Made by a program: the position numbers and the translations under genes. Shown piece after piece: positions 35,277 through 44,638 of a stretch of 64,000 bases of DNA. Within the stretch, counting starts at the first letter, position 1. The number at the start of each line of letters is the position of its first letter. The notes beneath the pieces were generated by a model. The model ran no database searches. It had not been told where the DNA came from and was given only the letters and a program-made list of their open reading frames with translations. Source of the DNA: Evansella alkalicola (GTDB taxonomy: Bacteria > Bacillota > Bacilli > Bacillales > Salisediminibacteriaceae); assembly GCF_019042735.1 (NCBI RefSeq), contig NZ_JAHQCR010000088.1, positions 248,001 through 312,000 of the forward strand. The letters are read 5' to 3'.

Positions 35277-35606
35277 TACGTTACGTTGGTTCGTTACACC
35301 AACTCTCTATGTCACCATAGAGTTCAGACCATATCTTACACTATACAGTGTCCTCGCGCTTCGGAAGCACTTACTTCCTACTCTACTACCTTACGCTCAT
35401 TGAGCATGGGTTCGATGGTCGTTGAACCTTCTCCTTTTAAGGAGCTTGGCTGCTGATTGTCTTTATCCACTTGCTGTTTTTAAGCATTCACGTTCACCGT
35501 TTCCAGTCACGTTGTAGCCAGCAAGTCATCTATGACGCATTTTAAAGAGTTTCCAGCAATTCACGAGGTTTTTTTATAGACGAGGCACGCATTAAGATGC
35601 TAGTTT
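35274..35606 (-). ncRNA. Group I intron inside nrdJ (333 nt, ORF-less)
   Basis: Splits the conserved GGSRRG/AQM junction exactly between codons. Exon 1 ends in GACGTGGT; the internal guide GCCTCGTC (35586-35579) pairs with it (7 of 8, U.G wobble at the 5' splice site). Core elements: P AATTGCTGGAAAC (35561-35549), Q AATCAGCAGCCAAGC (35458-35444), R GTTCAACGACCATCG (35427-35413), S AAGATATGGTC (35337-35327). R and S pair (GACCA/TGGTC) as P7. The intron ends in G, as required. No homing endonuclease ORF. Confidence 0.92.
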
Positions 35607-36404
35607 ACCACGTCTTGATCCACCTTGTTCAACTAAATGAGTAAGCTTCGCTATATCATCTAGCCATGAAACAGAACCTGAAGATTTTCCATTCACTCCA
35701 CGAGCTAAAGTATTACGAGGTCTCAATGTGGAACCATTTGTTCCAACTCCTCCACCACGGCTCATGATTTCCATTACTTGTTTTCTGTGTTCGGAAATAC
35801 CTTCCCTTGAATCAGCAACAAAAGGCATTACATAACAGTTAAAGTATGTTACGTCTGTTTCTGCACCAGCCCCATAAAGCACACGGCCAGCAGGAACAAA
35901 ATTCATGTTCATTAATTCATGATAAAATTTTTCAAACGATTCTTGACGTTTTTCTGGATTCGTTTCTACCTCTGATAATCCACGAGCATTTCGTTTCGCG
36001 ATTTGCTCATAATAAACTTCCAAAGGCTTGTCAATTGTATCCAGGGAACGAGTTACCACACCGGTTTTCTTTTCTTCTGGATCTTCTAAAACACCATGAA
36101 ATTCATCTTCCACTGCAATTTTTGCTACGTTTTCTTCCCAGTTAATGTCCACTACATATCCATAACCTCTGGCTGGAAACTTTGGATCCGGCTTAACCGT
36201 TAAAACTACGAAGTCCCCAACTTTTAATGTTTTCTTCTCGGTGTCTTTGAACGTATAGCGGTCCAACATGACCAAGCGTGAAACTCCACTTTGTGTTAGT
36301 TTCATGTCTGGAGTTATTGGAAATACTTGCGGAAACTGTTCAATATCTTGATTCAGTTTCTCCACGTTGATCGTCTTTTCAGACATAAACGTTGTCACAG
36401 GCAT
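35607..36404 (-). CDS. nrdJ: B12-dependent ribonucleotide reductase NrdJ, exon 1
   Basis: N-terminal 266 codons from ATG 36404 (SD AAAGGGAG); an ATG at 36419 is in frame but overlaps the SD. Ends ...HLVEQGGSRRG, after which the unspliced frame adds KLAS and a stop at 35592. Contains MNFVPAGRVLYGAGAE and the Cys of TYFNCYVMP, the first redox-active Cys of class II enzymes. Splicing fuses it in frame to exon 2. Without splicing the enzyme would be inactive. Confidence 0.93.
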
Positions 36405-36553
36405 TCGCTCCCTTTCCATAAAAAATTATTAAAGTTACTATTAAATTAGTAACTGTCTATATCTAGTTGTCAAAGATCGGTTAATGATATTTTTGGTAAC
36501 ATATACCAACCTTCATCTATGCTTGTTCTACTATAGCATAGAAAAAACTACTC

Positions 36554-36628
36554 ATCAATATATAGTGAGTGATATTTATAAAAAATACTATATATTGATT
36601 TTAAGTGGGCTTTTTTCTTTTTTGTCAA
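36554..36628 (-). promoter_or_regulatory. nrdJ promoter with paired NrdR-box-like sites
   Basis: Two 13-bp copies of ACTATATATTGAT, one inverted (36554-36566) and one direct (36587-36599). Their centres are 33 bp apart, three helical turns, the usual NrdR layout. A minus-strand TTGACA (36628-36623) with CTTAAA 17 bp later would start transcription within the second box. NrdR would repress when dATP is high. The rest of 36420-37020 shows no gene, only a fragment of the 128-bp repeat family at 36841. Confidence 0.6.
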
Positions 36629-36889
36629 CTATGAAGTTGCTATCAAAAAAAGTGATAAATCGAGAAAATGAAAGATAATAAGTGCTAGTTTATGAGAATG
36701 GCTGTTTTTGTCATTTTCAATAAAATAAAGTCGAACCATCTTCCTATTTATCGATTTATAGACCACACAGAAATTCTATCATACATCAACTTCACCTATT
36801 AATAAAGGGATTAAATTCTAGGTATTTTCTATGAAATATCAGAAAAGCCCAAGCCCTTGGTCACTTGGCCAACAGGATAATTCGCATAT

Positions 36890-36921
36890 TAAAATGGCAC
36901 GAAGAATCTTCACTTCGTGCC
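36890..36921 (-). terminator. Terminator-like hairpin after lipM
   Basis: GGCACGAAG/CTTCGTGCC perfect 9-bp stem followed by ATTTTAAT on the minus strand, ~105 bp past the lipM stop. Confidence 0.65.
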
Positions 36922-37026
36922 ATTCATTGTTTTGATGTTAATGAGGGCGTTTTAGTCACACAATTAAGGGAAACCTCCGTATGCTGCAAACCCGTTAGTC
37001 CACATTGACATGTTATCAGTCAGTTC

Positions 37027-37857
37027 TTACAATTTATAATTCCACTTTTCCGTATCATATTTAGATGTCATCAATTCTTGAACTTCCTCTTCTTGTTCAG
37101 CTGTTAATACCAGCGGCTCAAGTTTTACATCTAACCCTTTCTCAAATCCAACCTTCATAGCACCCTTCATCTCTTCTATTGTAATGTTACGTTCTGTTAG
37201 GGCATTAATAGGAACGGCCTTGCTTTTGAATGCACGCTGCATTCTTTCCCTGACCCGCTGATTAGGATATTTGAAGATATCAAACAACTTGTCCTCGTCT
37301 ATATTCATAATAATGGATCCGTGCTGAAGAATAACGCCTTTCTGTCTCGTTTGAGCACTGCCAGCAATCTTTCTCCCTTCAACAACTAATTCATACCATG
37401 ATGGGGCATCAAAGCAGACAGCGGAACGAGGACGCTTTAAGCGATCTTTTTCTTCTTCTGTTCTAGGTATAGAAAATTCTGCTTCTAGTCCTAAGTACCG
37501 AAACCCCTCTAAAAGGCCTTCAGAAATAACACGATAAGCCTCTGTAACAGTGGCAGGCATTTTAGGGTGATCTTCGTTTACTATCACGCTATATGTTAAT
37601 TCATCATCGTGGAGGACACCTCTACCACCAGTGGGACGTCGGACGAAACCCAAACCATGTTTTTCCACGGCTGAAAAGTCTATTTCCTTTTCCACATTCT
37701 GAAAATATCCAACAGACAATGTTGGAGGATTCCACCCATAAAAGCGAATGACCGGGTTAATCTTTTTTTCCCGATGCCAATCCATCAGCTTTTCATCTAG
37801 AGCCATATTATACGCAGGACCTTTAAGTCCAGAATCTAAAAAGTACCAAATTTCCAT
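37027..37857 (-). CDS. lipM: Octanoyl-[GcvH]:protein N-octanoyltransferase LipM
   Basis: 276 aa, BPL/LPL cofactor-transferase fold. RRPTGGRGVLHDDELTYS (acyl pocket), catalytic Cys in SAVCFDAPS and Lys in GRKIAGSAQTRQKGVILQHGSI. It moves octanoate from acyl carrier protein to GcvH in lipoate synthesis. Its location next to the gcvT-gcvP genes fits, since GcvH is the substrate. Confidence 0.95.
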   Translation of the reverse strand: MEIWYFLDSGLKGPAYNMALDEKLMDWHREKKINPVIRFYGWNPPTLSVGYFQNVEKEIDFSAVEKHGLGFVRRPTGGRGVLHDDELTYSVIVNEDHPKMPATVTEAYRVISEGLLEGFRYLGLEAEFSIPRTEEEKDRLKRPRSAVCFDAPSWYELVVEGRKIAGSAQTRQKGVILQHGSIIMNIDEDKLFDIFKYPNQRVRERMQRAFKSKAVPINALTERNITIEEMKGAMKVGFEKGLDVKLEPLVLTAEQEEEVQELMTSKYDTEKWNYKL

Positions 37858-38040
37858 ATGTAATACCCTTTCTCTCTATAAATTCTTATCCAATCCATCA
37901 TACAAAAGATTTTGGTAAGCTCCAAATTTAACGCATATAATAGACAAGTATTAATTGTCGTTGCAGATTTTTATAATTCAGTTTATCATTTAATGTGGGA
38001 CAGCAATGACATAGATATAGAAAAAGGAGTGGGAGTCAGT

Positions 38041-38415
38041 ATGGAACTTTGGTTGTTAATTACATTAACGGTCGTTTTAATCATCTTTATTGTAATCCGC
38101 CTAAAGAAACCAAAATATTTACGTTCATTAGAACAAGAAGAATTTAAACAGGACTATAGAAAAGCCCAGTTAATAGATGTTAGGGAAGAACGGGAATTTA
38201 AAACAGGTCATATGCTGGGTGCACGTAACATTCCACTTTCACAAATGCGCCAACGTGCTGGTGAAATTAGACCTGACAAGCCTGTATACATTTATTGTCA
38301 AAATGGAACCCGCTGTGTTCAAGTTGCTAAACTCTTGCGTAAAAAACGCGGAGTAGAAGATGTTGTCATGCTAAAAGGTGGCTTCCGAAAATGGAGCGGT
38401 AAAATTAAAAAATAA
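38041..38415 (+). CDS. Rhodanese-like protein YqhL
   Basis: 124 aa from ATG 38041 (SD AAAGGAG 11 nt away). The frame is open to 37912 but family members begin with the membrane anchor (residues ~3-20). Rhodanese domain with LIDVREEREFKTGH and active-site Cys in YCQNGTRC. Predicted membrane-tethered sulfurtransferase. Convergent with gcvPB through a shared terminator. Confidence 0.9.
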   Translation: MELWLLITLTVVLIIFIVIRLKKPKYLRSLEQEEFKQDYRKAQLIDVREEREFKTGHMLGARNIPLSQMRQRAGEIRPDKPVYIYCQNGTRCVQVAKLLRKKRGVEDVVMLKGGFRKWSGKIKK

Positions 38416-38425
38416 CTAAAATATA

Positions 38426-38473
38426 AACAAGAAGCTGGGACAAAGTGTGATATGTCCCAGCTTCTTGTTTTTT
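38426..38473. terminator. Bidirectional terminator between yqhL and gcvPB
   Basis: AACAAGAAGCTGGGACA pairs perfectly with TGTCCCAGCTTCTTGTT (17 bp, 10-nt loop), followed by TTTTG on plus; the minus side reads TTTATATTTT. Confidence 0.9.
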
Positions 38474-38484
38474 GAATGCATCTA

Positions 38485-39960
38485 TTAAGCTTCCTTCGTA
38501 TAACGCAAGATAGGTTTCCTTGCAGCTGTCGTTTCATCTAATCGATCAATGACAGTGTGGTGTGGCGCTTCCTGTACGATTTCAGGATTTTCTTCAGCCT
38601 CTTTAGCAATCTGGATCATCGCCTCGATAAACTCATCTAATGTTTCCTTAGATTCCGTTTCAGTGGGTTCGATCATGAGACATTCTTCCACATTCAATGG
38701 GAAGTAAATCGTTGGTGGGTGATACCCAAAGTCTAACAGACGCTTTGCAATATCTAGGGTACGTACACCAAGCTTTTTCTGTCTGCGTCCAGATAAGACG
38801 AACTCATGCTTACAATGCTGTGTATAAGGTGCATCATAATAAGGCTCTAAACGGCGAAGCATATAATTCGCATTGAGAACAGCATATTCTGATACATTGC
38901 GAAGGCCATCTGGCCCCATTGTACGTATATAAGTGTAAGCTCGAACATTTATCCCGAAGTTTCCATAGTACGGTTTTACACGTCCGATAGAGTCAGGAAT
39001 ATCATAATCAAAGTAATAGCGCGCCTCGCCTGCTTCTTCTTTCACAGCAACAATTGGCTTTGGCAAATAAGGTACTAAATCTTTTTTCACACCTACGGGA
39101 CCAGAACCTGGCCCACCTCCCCCATGAGGTGTAGTGAATGTTTTATGAAGATTCAAGTGAACAACATCAAAGCCCATATCTCCAGGTCGAGTAATACCTA
39201 AGATTGCATTAGAGTTTGCTCCATCATAGTAAAGCTTTCCACCTGCGTCATGGACAATTTTCGCCATTTCTACAATCTGTTCTTCAAATAAACCTAATGT
39301 ATTTGGGTTAGTTAACATGAGAGCAGCTGTGTCATCTCCTACAACTTCTCTAAGATGGTCTAAATCAACCAATCCCTTTTCATTTGAACGAACAGTAACA
39401 GAATCAAAGCCTGCAACGGTTGCAGATGCTGGATTCGTACCATGAGCAGAGTCAGGTACAATAACTTTCGTACGTTGGAAGTCTCCATTAGCTTCATGGT
39501 ATGCACGGATAAGCATCAATCCAGTCCACTCCCCATGAGCTCCTGCTGCTGGTTGAAGCGTCACTTGATCCATTCCTGTTATTTCCTCTAAGCTACCTTG
39601 TAATTTATACATCAGCTCAAGAGCCCCTTGAATAGTCTCCTCTGGCTGGTATGGGTGAAGGTGTGCAAATCCAGCATATCTTGCCACATCTTCATTAATT
39701 TTCGGATTGTATTTCATTGTACAAGATCCGAGAGGATAAAACCCTGAATCAACACCATGGTTTCTACGTGACAAGGCTGTATAGTGCCTTACTAACTGAA
39801 GTTCTGAAACCTCTGGAAGTTCAGGTGCTTCAGTACGTTGCATTTCCTTAGGGATTAAATGATTAATATCTACTTCTGGAACGTCTAATTCTGGTAAACT
39901 GTGTCCAATTCTTCCTTCCTTGCTGATTTCAAAAATTAAGGATTGATCATGTGTCATCAT
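38485..39960 (-). CDS. gcvPB: Glycine dehydrogenase (decarboxylating) subunit 2
   Basis: 491 aa. PLP enzyme of the aspartate-aminotransferase fold; cofactor Lys in HLNLHKTFTTPHGGGGPGSGPVGV (residues ~265-288), and DSAHGTNPAS. With GcvPA it decarboxylates glycine, passing aminomethyl to GcvH. Overlaps gcvPA by 4 bp. Confidence 0.97.
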   Translation of the reverse strand: MMTHDQSLIFEISKEGRIGHSLPELDVPEVDINHLIPKEMQRTEAPELPEVSELQLVRHYTALSRRNHGVDSGFYPLGSCTMKYNPKINEDVARYAGFAHLHPYQPEETIQGALELMYKLQGSLEEITGMDQVTLQPAAGAHGEWTGLMLIRAYHEANGDFQRTKVIVPDSAHGTNPASATVAGFDSVTVRSNEKGLVDLDHLREVVGDDTAALMLTNPNTLGLFEEQIVEMAKIVHDAGGKLYYDGANSNAILGITRPGDMGFDVVHLNLHKTFTTPHGGGGPGSGPVGVKKDLVPYLPKPIVAVKEEAGEARYYFDYDIPDSIGRVKPYYGNFGINVRAYTYIRTMGPDGLRNVSEYAVLNANYMLRRLEPYYDAPYTQHCKHEFVLSGRRQKKLGVRTLDIAKRLLDFGYHPPTIYFPLNVEECLMIEPTETESKETLDEFIEAMIQIAKEAEENPEIVQEAPHHTVIDRLDETTAARKPILRYTKEA

Positions 39961-41300
39961 TTTATTCCCCCCAATACAGATGCAAATTCATCAATTTCTT
40001 CTTTCGTTCTCAATTCTGTAACTGCAATAAGCATCATATTTTCTTTATCTGAATAATGACGGGAAAGGTCAAAGCCACCAAGTATTTTGTGGTTTAGTAA
40101 TTCTTTATTCACTTCTTCGATCGGCTTAGGTAGTCGAACAACGAATTCATTAAAGAATGGCTGATCATAAACAATTTCCACTCCCTTTTCCTTCAGCTTG
40201 TTCTTCGCATAATGTGCTTTTTGGATATTCTGAGTTGCCATATCCTTTACACCGCGCTTTCCGATAGCAGCCATAGCAATGCTTGCTCCTAGGGCGTTGA
40301 GAGCTTGGTTAGAGCAAATATTACTTGTAGCTTTATCTCGGCGTATGTGTTGTTCCCTTGCTTGCAATGTTAAAACAAAACCACGTTTTCCATTTACGTC
40401 CGTTGTTTGCCCAACTAACCTACCTGGAACTTTCCTCATTAGTTTTTTCGTCACAGCAAAATACCCGCAGTGTGGCCCACCAAGCTGTGTTGGTATACCG
40501 AATGGTTGCACATCACCCACTACGACATCTGCCCCGAATTCACCAGGAGGCTTTAATACACCTAAACTGAGGGGATTAGATGATACAACAAACAATCCCT
40601 TCCCTTGATGTGCTATTTTTTCGATAGCAGCAAGATCTTCTAAATTACCTAGGAAATTAGGATACTGGACAATCACGCATGCAGTATCTTCATTATATTT
40701 TGCACTAAGATCTTCTACATCTGTCACGCCGTCTTTTTCATCTATTTCTACAACGTGAAGATTTTGGCCTTTTGCATTTGATTTTAATACTTCCCTAGAC
40801 TCAGGGTGAACAGTTTTTGACACAAGTATCGTTTTCTTTTTCGTTTGTCCAGCACTCATCATCGCTGCTTCAGCTAGAGCTGTTGGTCCGTCATACATAG
40901 ATGAATTGGCAATATCCATTCCAGTTAACTCGGATATCATCGTCTGGAATTCAAAGATAGCCTGCAACTCACCTTGTGAAATCTCCGGTTGATATGGTGT
41001 ATAAGCTGTATAGAACTCTGATCTCAGGAGCATATGGTTCACTACTGATGGTATGTAATGCTCATATACACCCGCTCCTAAAAAGGACATGTATTGTTTA
41101 ACATTGATATTTGTTTCAGCTAAACGTGTCATTTCTTTTACGAGCTTTGTTTCATCTAAAGCTTCTTCAATATTCAAACGACCATCGTATCGAATTTCCT
41201 TTGGAATATCTTGAAAAAGCTCTTCTAATTCCTTTATCCCGATGGTATCCATCATTTGTTTTTGATCTTGCTCAGTCATAGGTAAATAACGAAATTTCAA
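39957..41300 (-). CDS. gcvPA: Glycine dehydrogenase (decarboxylating) subunit 1
   Basis: 447 aa from TTG 41300 (SD AAAGGGGG, 8-nt spacing), giving the family N-terminus KFRYLPMTEQD; the frame extends to 41333. Contains SFLGAGVYEHYIPSVVNHML and SNICSNQALNALGASIAM. Forms the heterotetramer with GcvPB, the two-subunit P protein typical of Bacilli. Confidence 0.96.
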   Translation of the reverse strand: MKFRYLPMTEQDQKQMMDTIGIKELEELFQDIPKEIRYDGRLNIEEALDETKLVKEMTRLAETNINVKQYMSFLGAGVYEHYIPSVVNHMLLRSEFYTAYTPYQPEISQGELQAIFEFQTMISELTGMDIANSSMYDGPTALAEAAMMSAGQTKKKTILVSKTVHPESREVLKSNAKGQNLHVVEIDEKDGVTDVEDLSAKYNEDTACVIVQYPNFLGNLEDLAAIEKIAHQGKGLFVVSSNPLSLGVLKPPGEFGADVVVGDVQPFGIPTQLGGPHCGYFAVTKKLMRKVPGRLVGQTTDVNGKRGFVLTLQAREQHIRRDKATSNICSNQALNALGASIAMAAIGKRGVKDMATQNIQKAHYAKNKLKEKGVEIVYDQPFFNEFVVRLPKPIEEVNKELLNHKILGGFDLSRHYSDKENMMLIAVTELRTKEEIDEFASVLGGIK

Positions 41301-41332
41301 TTTCTTTTCCCCCTTTGCTAGTCGCTTATGCA

Positions 41333-42430
41333 TTAGCCTCTTTTATAAAATGGTGTAGAAACTACTTTTGCTTTTAGACGTTTCTTCCTAACTTGAACTT
41401 CCACTACTGTATCTAATGCTTTATATTTTTGATCTACTAAGGCAAGGCCTACATTTTTCTTTAATGTGGGAGACTGTGTGCCAGAAGTAATAAAACCTAC
41501 CTCTTCTCCGTCTATGAATACTTCATAACCTGTACGTGGAATTCCCTTATCAATCATTTCTATACCAACAAGCCTACGCGGCGGACCCTCTTCACGCTGC
41601 TGTTTCAATACATCTTTTCCAATGAAATCGACTTCCTTATCCGTTTTTACAGCAAAACCAATCCCTGCCTCCAACGGGCTAATATCCTTTGATAGTTCCT
41701 GACCATAAAGGGCCAATCTCGCTTCAAAACGCAAAGTATCACGTGCACCTAATCCACAAGGTACAATTCCGTCTGATTCTCCCGCATCTAGAATGGTTTC
41801 CCACAAATGAACAGCATCCTCAGGTTTACAATAAATTTCGAAACCATCTTCCCCTGTATAACCTGTTCTAGAGATCAACACTTCTTTCCCTGCAACCTTG
41901 ACTCCCTCACGGAATTTAAAGAATGTAATGTTAGAAAGATCTTGGTCTGTTAAGGTTTGCGTAATTTTTTCAGCTAAAGGTCCTTGTACAGCCAGTTGAG
42001 CATACTGTTCAGAGACATTCTTAACCGTAACATCATAATCTTCCGTGTGTTTTAGCAACCATTCATAATCTTTATCAGTGTTTGATGCATTTACTACGAG
42101 TAGGAAATCCTCTTCTCCACGTTTATAGAGTACAAGATCGTCTACAGTCCCACCATTTTCATAGCACATAGCATGATATTGGCACGCATTATCCTTCAAT
42201 TTATCCACATTATTAGTCAGCACCCTTTGTAAATAAGATACTGCCTCCTTGCCTGTTACCTCAATTTCCCCCATATGAGATACATCAAATAGTCCAGCCT
42301 TTGTTCTAACTGCTTCATGCTCCCCTTTAATACTGGAAAATTGAACTGGAAGATCCCAACCGCCAAAATCAATTGTTTTACCATTATACTTTTCATAGAT
42401 ATTAAACAATGGTGTTTTATTACCTGACAA
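41333..42430 (-). CDS. gcvT: Aminomethyltransferase (glycine cleavage T protein)
   Basis: 365 aa from TTG 42430 (SD GGAGGTG 6 nt away); a longer frame to 42484 runs into the riboswitch terminator and is not used. Folate-binding motifs FDVSHMGEIEV, GYTGEDGFEIYC, GLGARDTLRFEARLALYG. It transfers the methylene of aminomethyl-GcvH to tetrahydrofolate. First gene of gcvT-gcvPA-gcvPB under the glycine riboswitch. Confidence 0.97.
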   Translation of the reverse strand: MSGNKTPLFNIYEKYNGKTIDFGGWDLPVQFSSIKGEHEAVRTKAGLFDVSHMGEIEVTGKEAVSYLQRVLTNNVDKLKDNACQYHAMCYENGGTVDDLVLYKRGEEDFLLVVNASNTDKDYEWLLKHTEDYDVTVKNVSEQYAQLAVQGPLAEKITQTLTDQDLSNITFFKFREGVKVAGKEVLISRTGYTGEDGFEIYCKPEDAVHLWETILDAGESDGIVPCGLGARDTLRFEARLALYGQELSKDISPLEAGIGFAVKTDKEVDFIGKDVLKQQREEGPPRRLVGIEMIDKGIPRTGYEVFIDGEEVGFITSGTQSPTLKKNVGLALVDQKYKALDTVVEVQVRKKRLKAKVVSTPFYKRG

Positions 42431-42481
42431 TGTTTCCACCTCCGGGATAATATAAAAGATGATTATTTGGTAGTAAAAACA

Positions 42482-42526
42482 CAAAAAAAGACAGAAACGT
42501 GCCCTGTTATGAGCATGTCTCTGTCT
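42482..42526 (-). terminator. Riboswitch-controlled terminator before gcvT
   Basis: AGACAGA-C-TGC stem (42489-42502 with 42513-42526, 13 of 14 pairs including one G.U) followed by TTTTTTT on the minus strand. Lies between the second aptamer and gcvT, the expression platform of an ON switch. Confidence 0.85.
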
Positions 42527-42715
42527 TCAGTACCTGAGAGTTTCCCTCCTAATTAAAGAAGGTGTCCCCATGGGTGTCCCCTTATTGCAGGGTCCTTTCC
42601 AGAGGTGCGTCCAGCAAGAGTCTTTTTGCCTGAGAGATTCACGTTTTATCGCTTGCTCCTTCGGCGTCGTCTTGGAGTATAATCGAAATCTACTCCATAA
42701 ACGAGCTCTCCCCTT
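42527..42715 (-). promoter_or_regulatory. Tandem glycine riboswitch
   Basis: Two aptamers in series upstream of gcvT. Aptamer 1 includes GGGGAGAGC, GCCGAAGGAGCAA and AATCTCTCAGGCAAAA, then CTCTTGCTGGACGC...CTCTGGAAAG. Aptamer 2 includes GGGGACACC, GAGGGAAACTCTCAGGTA. These are Rfam glycine-riboswitch landmarks. Glycine binding should prevent the downstream terminator and turn the glycine cleavage operon on. Confidence 0.93.
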
Positions 42716-42987
42716 ACCATCATTCGCCTATCTGTATTTTCCAAAAATTAGATTGGATTAATGAAAATTCAAAAATACGTCAATACTAACAACCAATCAT
42801 CCCTTAAGATAGTTTTATCGTACCATTTATTTAAAAATCAATAAAGATTTTTTTATCAGTATTGTTCAACTATTTACAATATCCACTGTGTTTATGTTTA
42901 AAATGTAGAAACACCTTGGTAATCGGCCGGTAAGCCAAATATTATTTTGAGACGATACATTTCGTTTTCAAGAAAGGAGATTCAAAG

Positions 42988-44623
42988 GTGATACCAAAGA
43001 TTCATTTTGATGAAGAATGGGTGGAACAATTTAGTAACTCCCTGGAAACGAATAAAGGCTGGGGTAACTGGACGAAACACAAAATGGCTTTAGAAGCTGG
43101 AAAGAGAACGTTAATTGAAGATTTTCATGGATTGGAAGCACCAAAGCACTTACCTGAGTTAAATATTTACCCTCACCAATATGAAACTGCACAGACAGTA
43201 ATCGAGAAGATGAACGGAAAAGCAATCCTGGCAGATGAAGTTGGTCTAGGTAAAACCATTGAAGCAGGATTAGTACTGAAAGAATATATGATAAGAGGTC
43301 TTGTAAAGAAAGTATTAATTCTAGTTCCTGCTTCCCTAGTTACACAATGGTGTAGAGAGCTTAATGAGAAATTTTTCATACCTGCAATAGAACAGAGAAA
43401 GAAGCCAGCATGGGAACATGTGGATGTGACAGTAACTTCTATTGACACTGCTAAACGTGAACCCCATGCTTCAGTCATTCAAAATATTGATTATGATTTT
43501 GTGATTATTGATGAGGCTCATAAACTTAAAAATAAAAAAAACAAAAAACTATCAATTTGCAAAGAGCTTAAAGAAGAAGTTTTGCCTCTTATTAACTGCT
43601 ACTCCTGTACAAAATCGATTGAGTGAAGTATTCCATCTCATCTCACTTCTAAAGCCTGGTCATTTAGGAGATGAGTCTAGCTTTGAGAGTAAATATAAAG
43701 AGGAAGAAAATCACCAACAGTTAAACCAACTCATTCAAAAAGTAATGATCAGGAATCGGCGCTCTGACTCTAGTATGGATTGGCCAAAAAGACTTGTGGA
43801 AACAGTACAAGTATCCTTTTCTCCTGAAGAAAGAAAGCTCTATGACCTAGTAAGTGGAATGAAGCATCGTTGGGCAAATTCTATAGAAGGAAAAGGGCTT
43901 GGATTTACAACGCTCACTTTGCAAAGAGAAGCGTGTTCCAGCCGCGAAGCTGTTTATATGACATTGAAAAATATGATGGAGCAATATGGTGAATCAGCTG
44001 AGGTCGTTGAGGAATTAAATAAAATAGCAGAACAAATAAATGAAGTAACGACTAATTCAAAAGCTGAAAAAGCCTTATCCATTATACAAGAATCAGATGA
44101 AAAAGTGATCATTTTTACAGAATATCGGGCAACACAGCTCTATTTGCAATGGTTTCTTGCACAACACGGAATTAAAGCTGTGCCTTTCCGTGGAGGTTTT
44201 AAACGGAGTAAAAAGGATTGGATGAAGCAACTATTTAAGGATCACGCTCAAGTTTTAATTGCAACAGAAGCAGGTGGAGAAGGAATTAACCTACAATTCT
44301 GTAGCAAAATGATTAATTATGACTTACCTTGGAACCCAATGAGAATTGAACAACGAATAGGAAGAATACACCGTCTAGGACAGGAAAAGGATGTTAAAAT
44401 CTATAATTTTGCTGTAGAAGGAACAGTAGAAGATCACATACTCCAGCTACTATACAAAAAAATCGGATTATTCGAAGGGATTATTGGAGAATTGGATGAC
44501 ATACTTGAGAAGCTTTCTGATAATCAAGTGGAAGATCATGTTTCAAATATCCTTCTCAATTCTGAATCAGAAGGGGAAATACGGGTAAAAATGGATAATC
44601 TCACCTCAATTCTCGCTCGTTAG
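42988..44623 (+). pseudogene. SNF2-family helicase YqhH, frame broken at an A8 tract
   Basis: Joined length ~545 aa. Frame 1 (42988-43626) carries Walker A ADEVGLGKTIEAG and DEAHKLKNK. Frame 2 continues with KTKNYQFAKSLKKKFCLLLTATPVQNRL and the helicase C domain (IATEAGGEGINLQFC, EQRIGRIHRLGQ). They meet at A8 (43534-43541), where A7 would keep one frame. It is either a true mutation, an assembly error, or transcriptional slippage restoring some product. Together with yqhG it forms a pair divergent from gcvT. Confidence 0.75.
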
Positions 44624-44638
44624 AAAGGAGACTTTCCA

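Noticed and set aside
33492..36404. nrdJ as a frameshifted pseudogene
   Set aside because: The 333-nt insertion has group I core elements and exact splice-site pairing, and the exons join in frame.
36484..36678. 64-aa plus-strand frame before nrdJ
   Set aside because: AT-rich, no SD, covers the NrdR-box pair; regulatory DNA, not coding.
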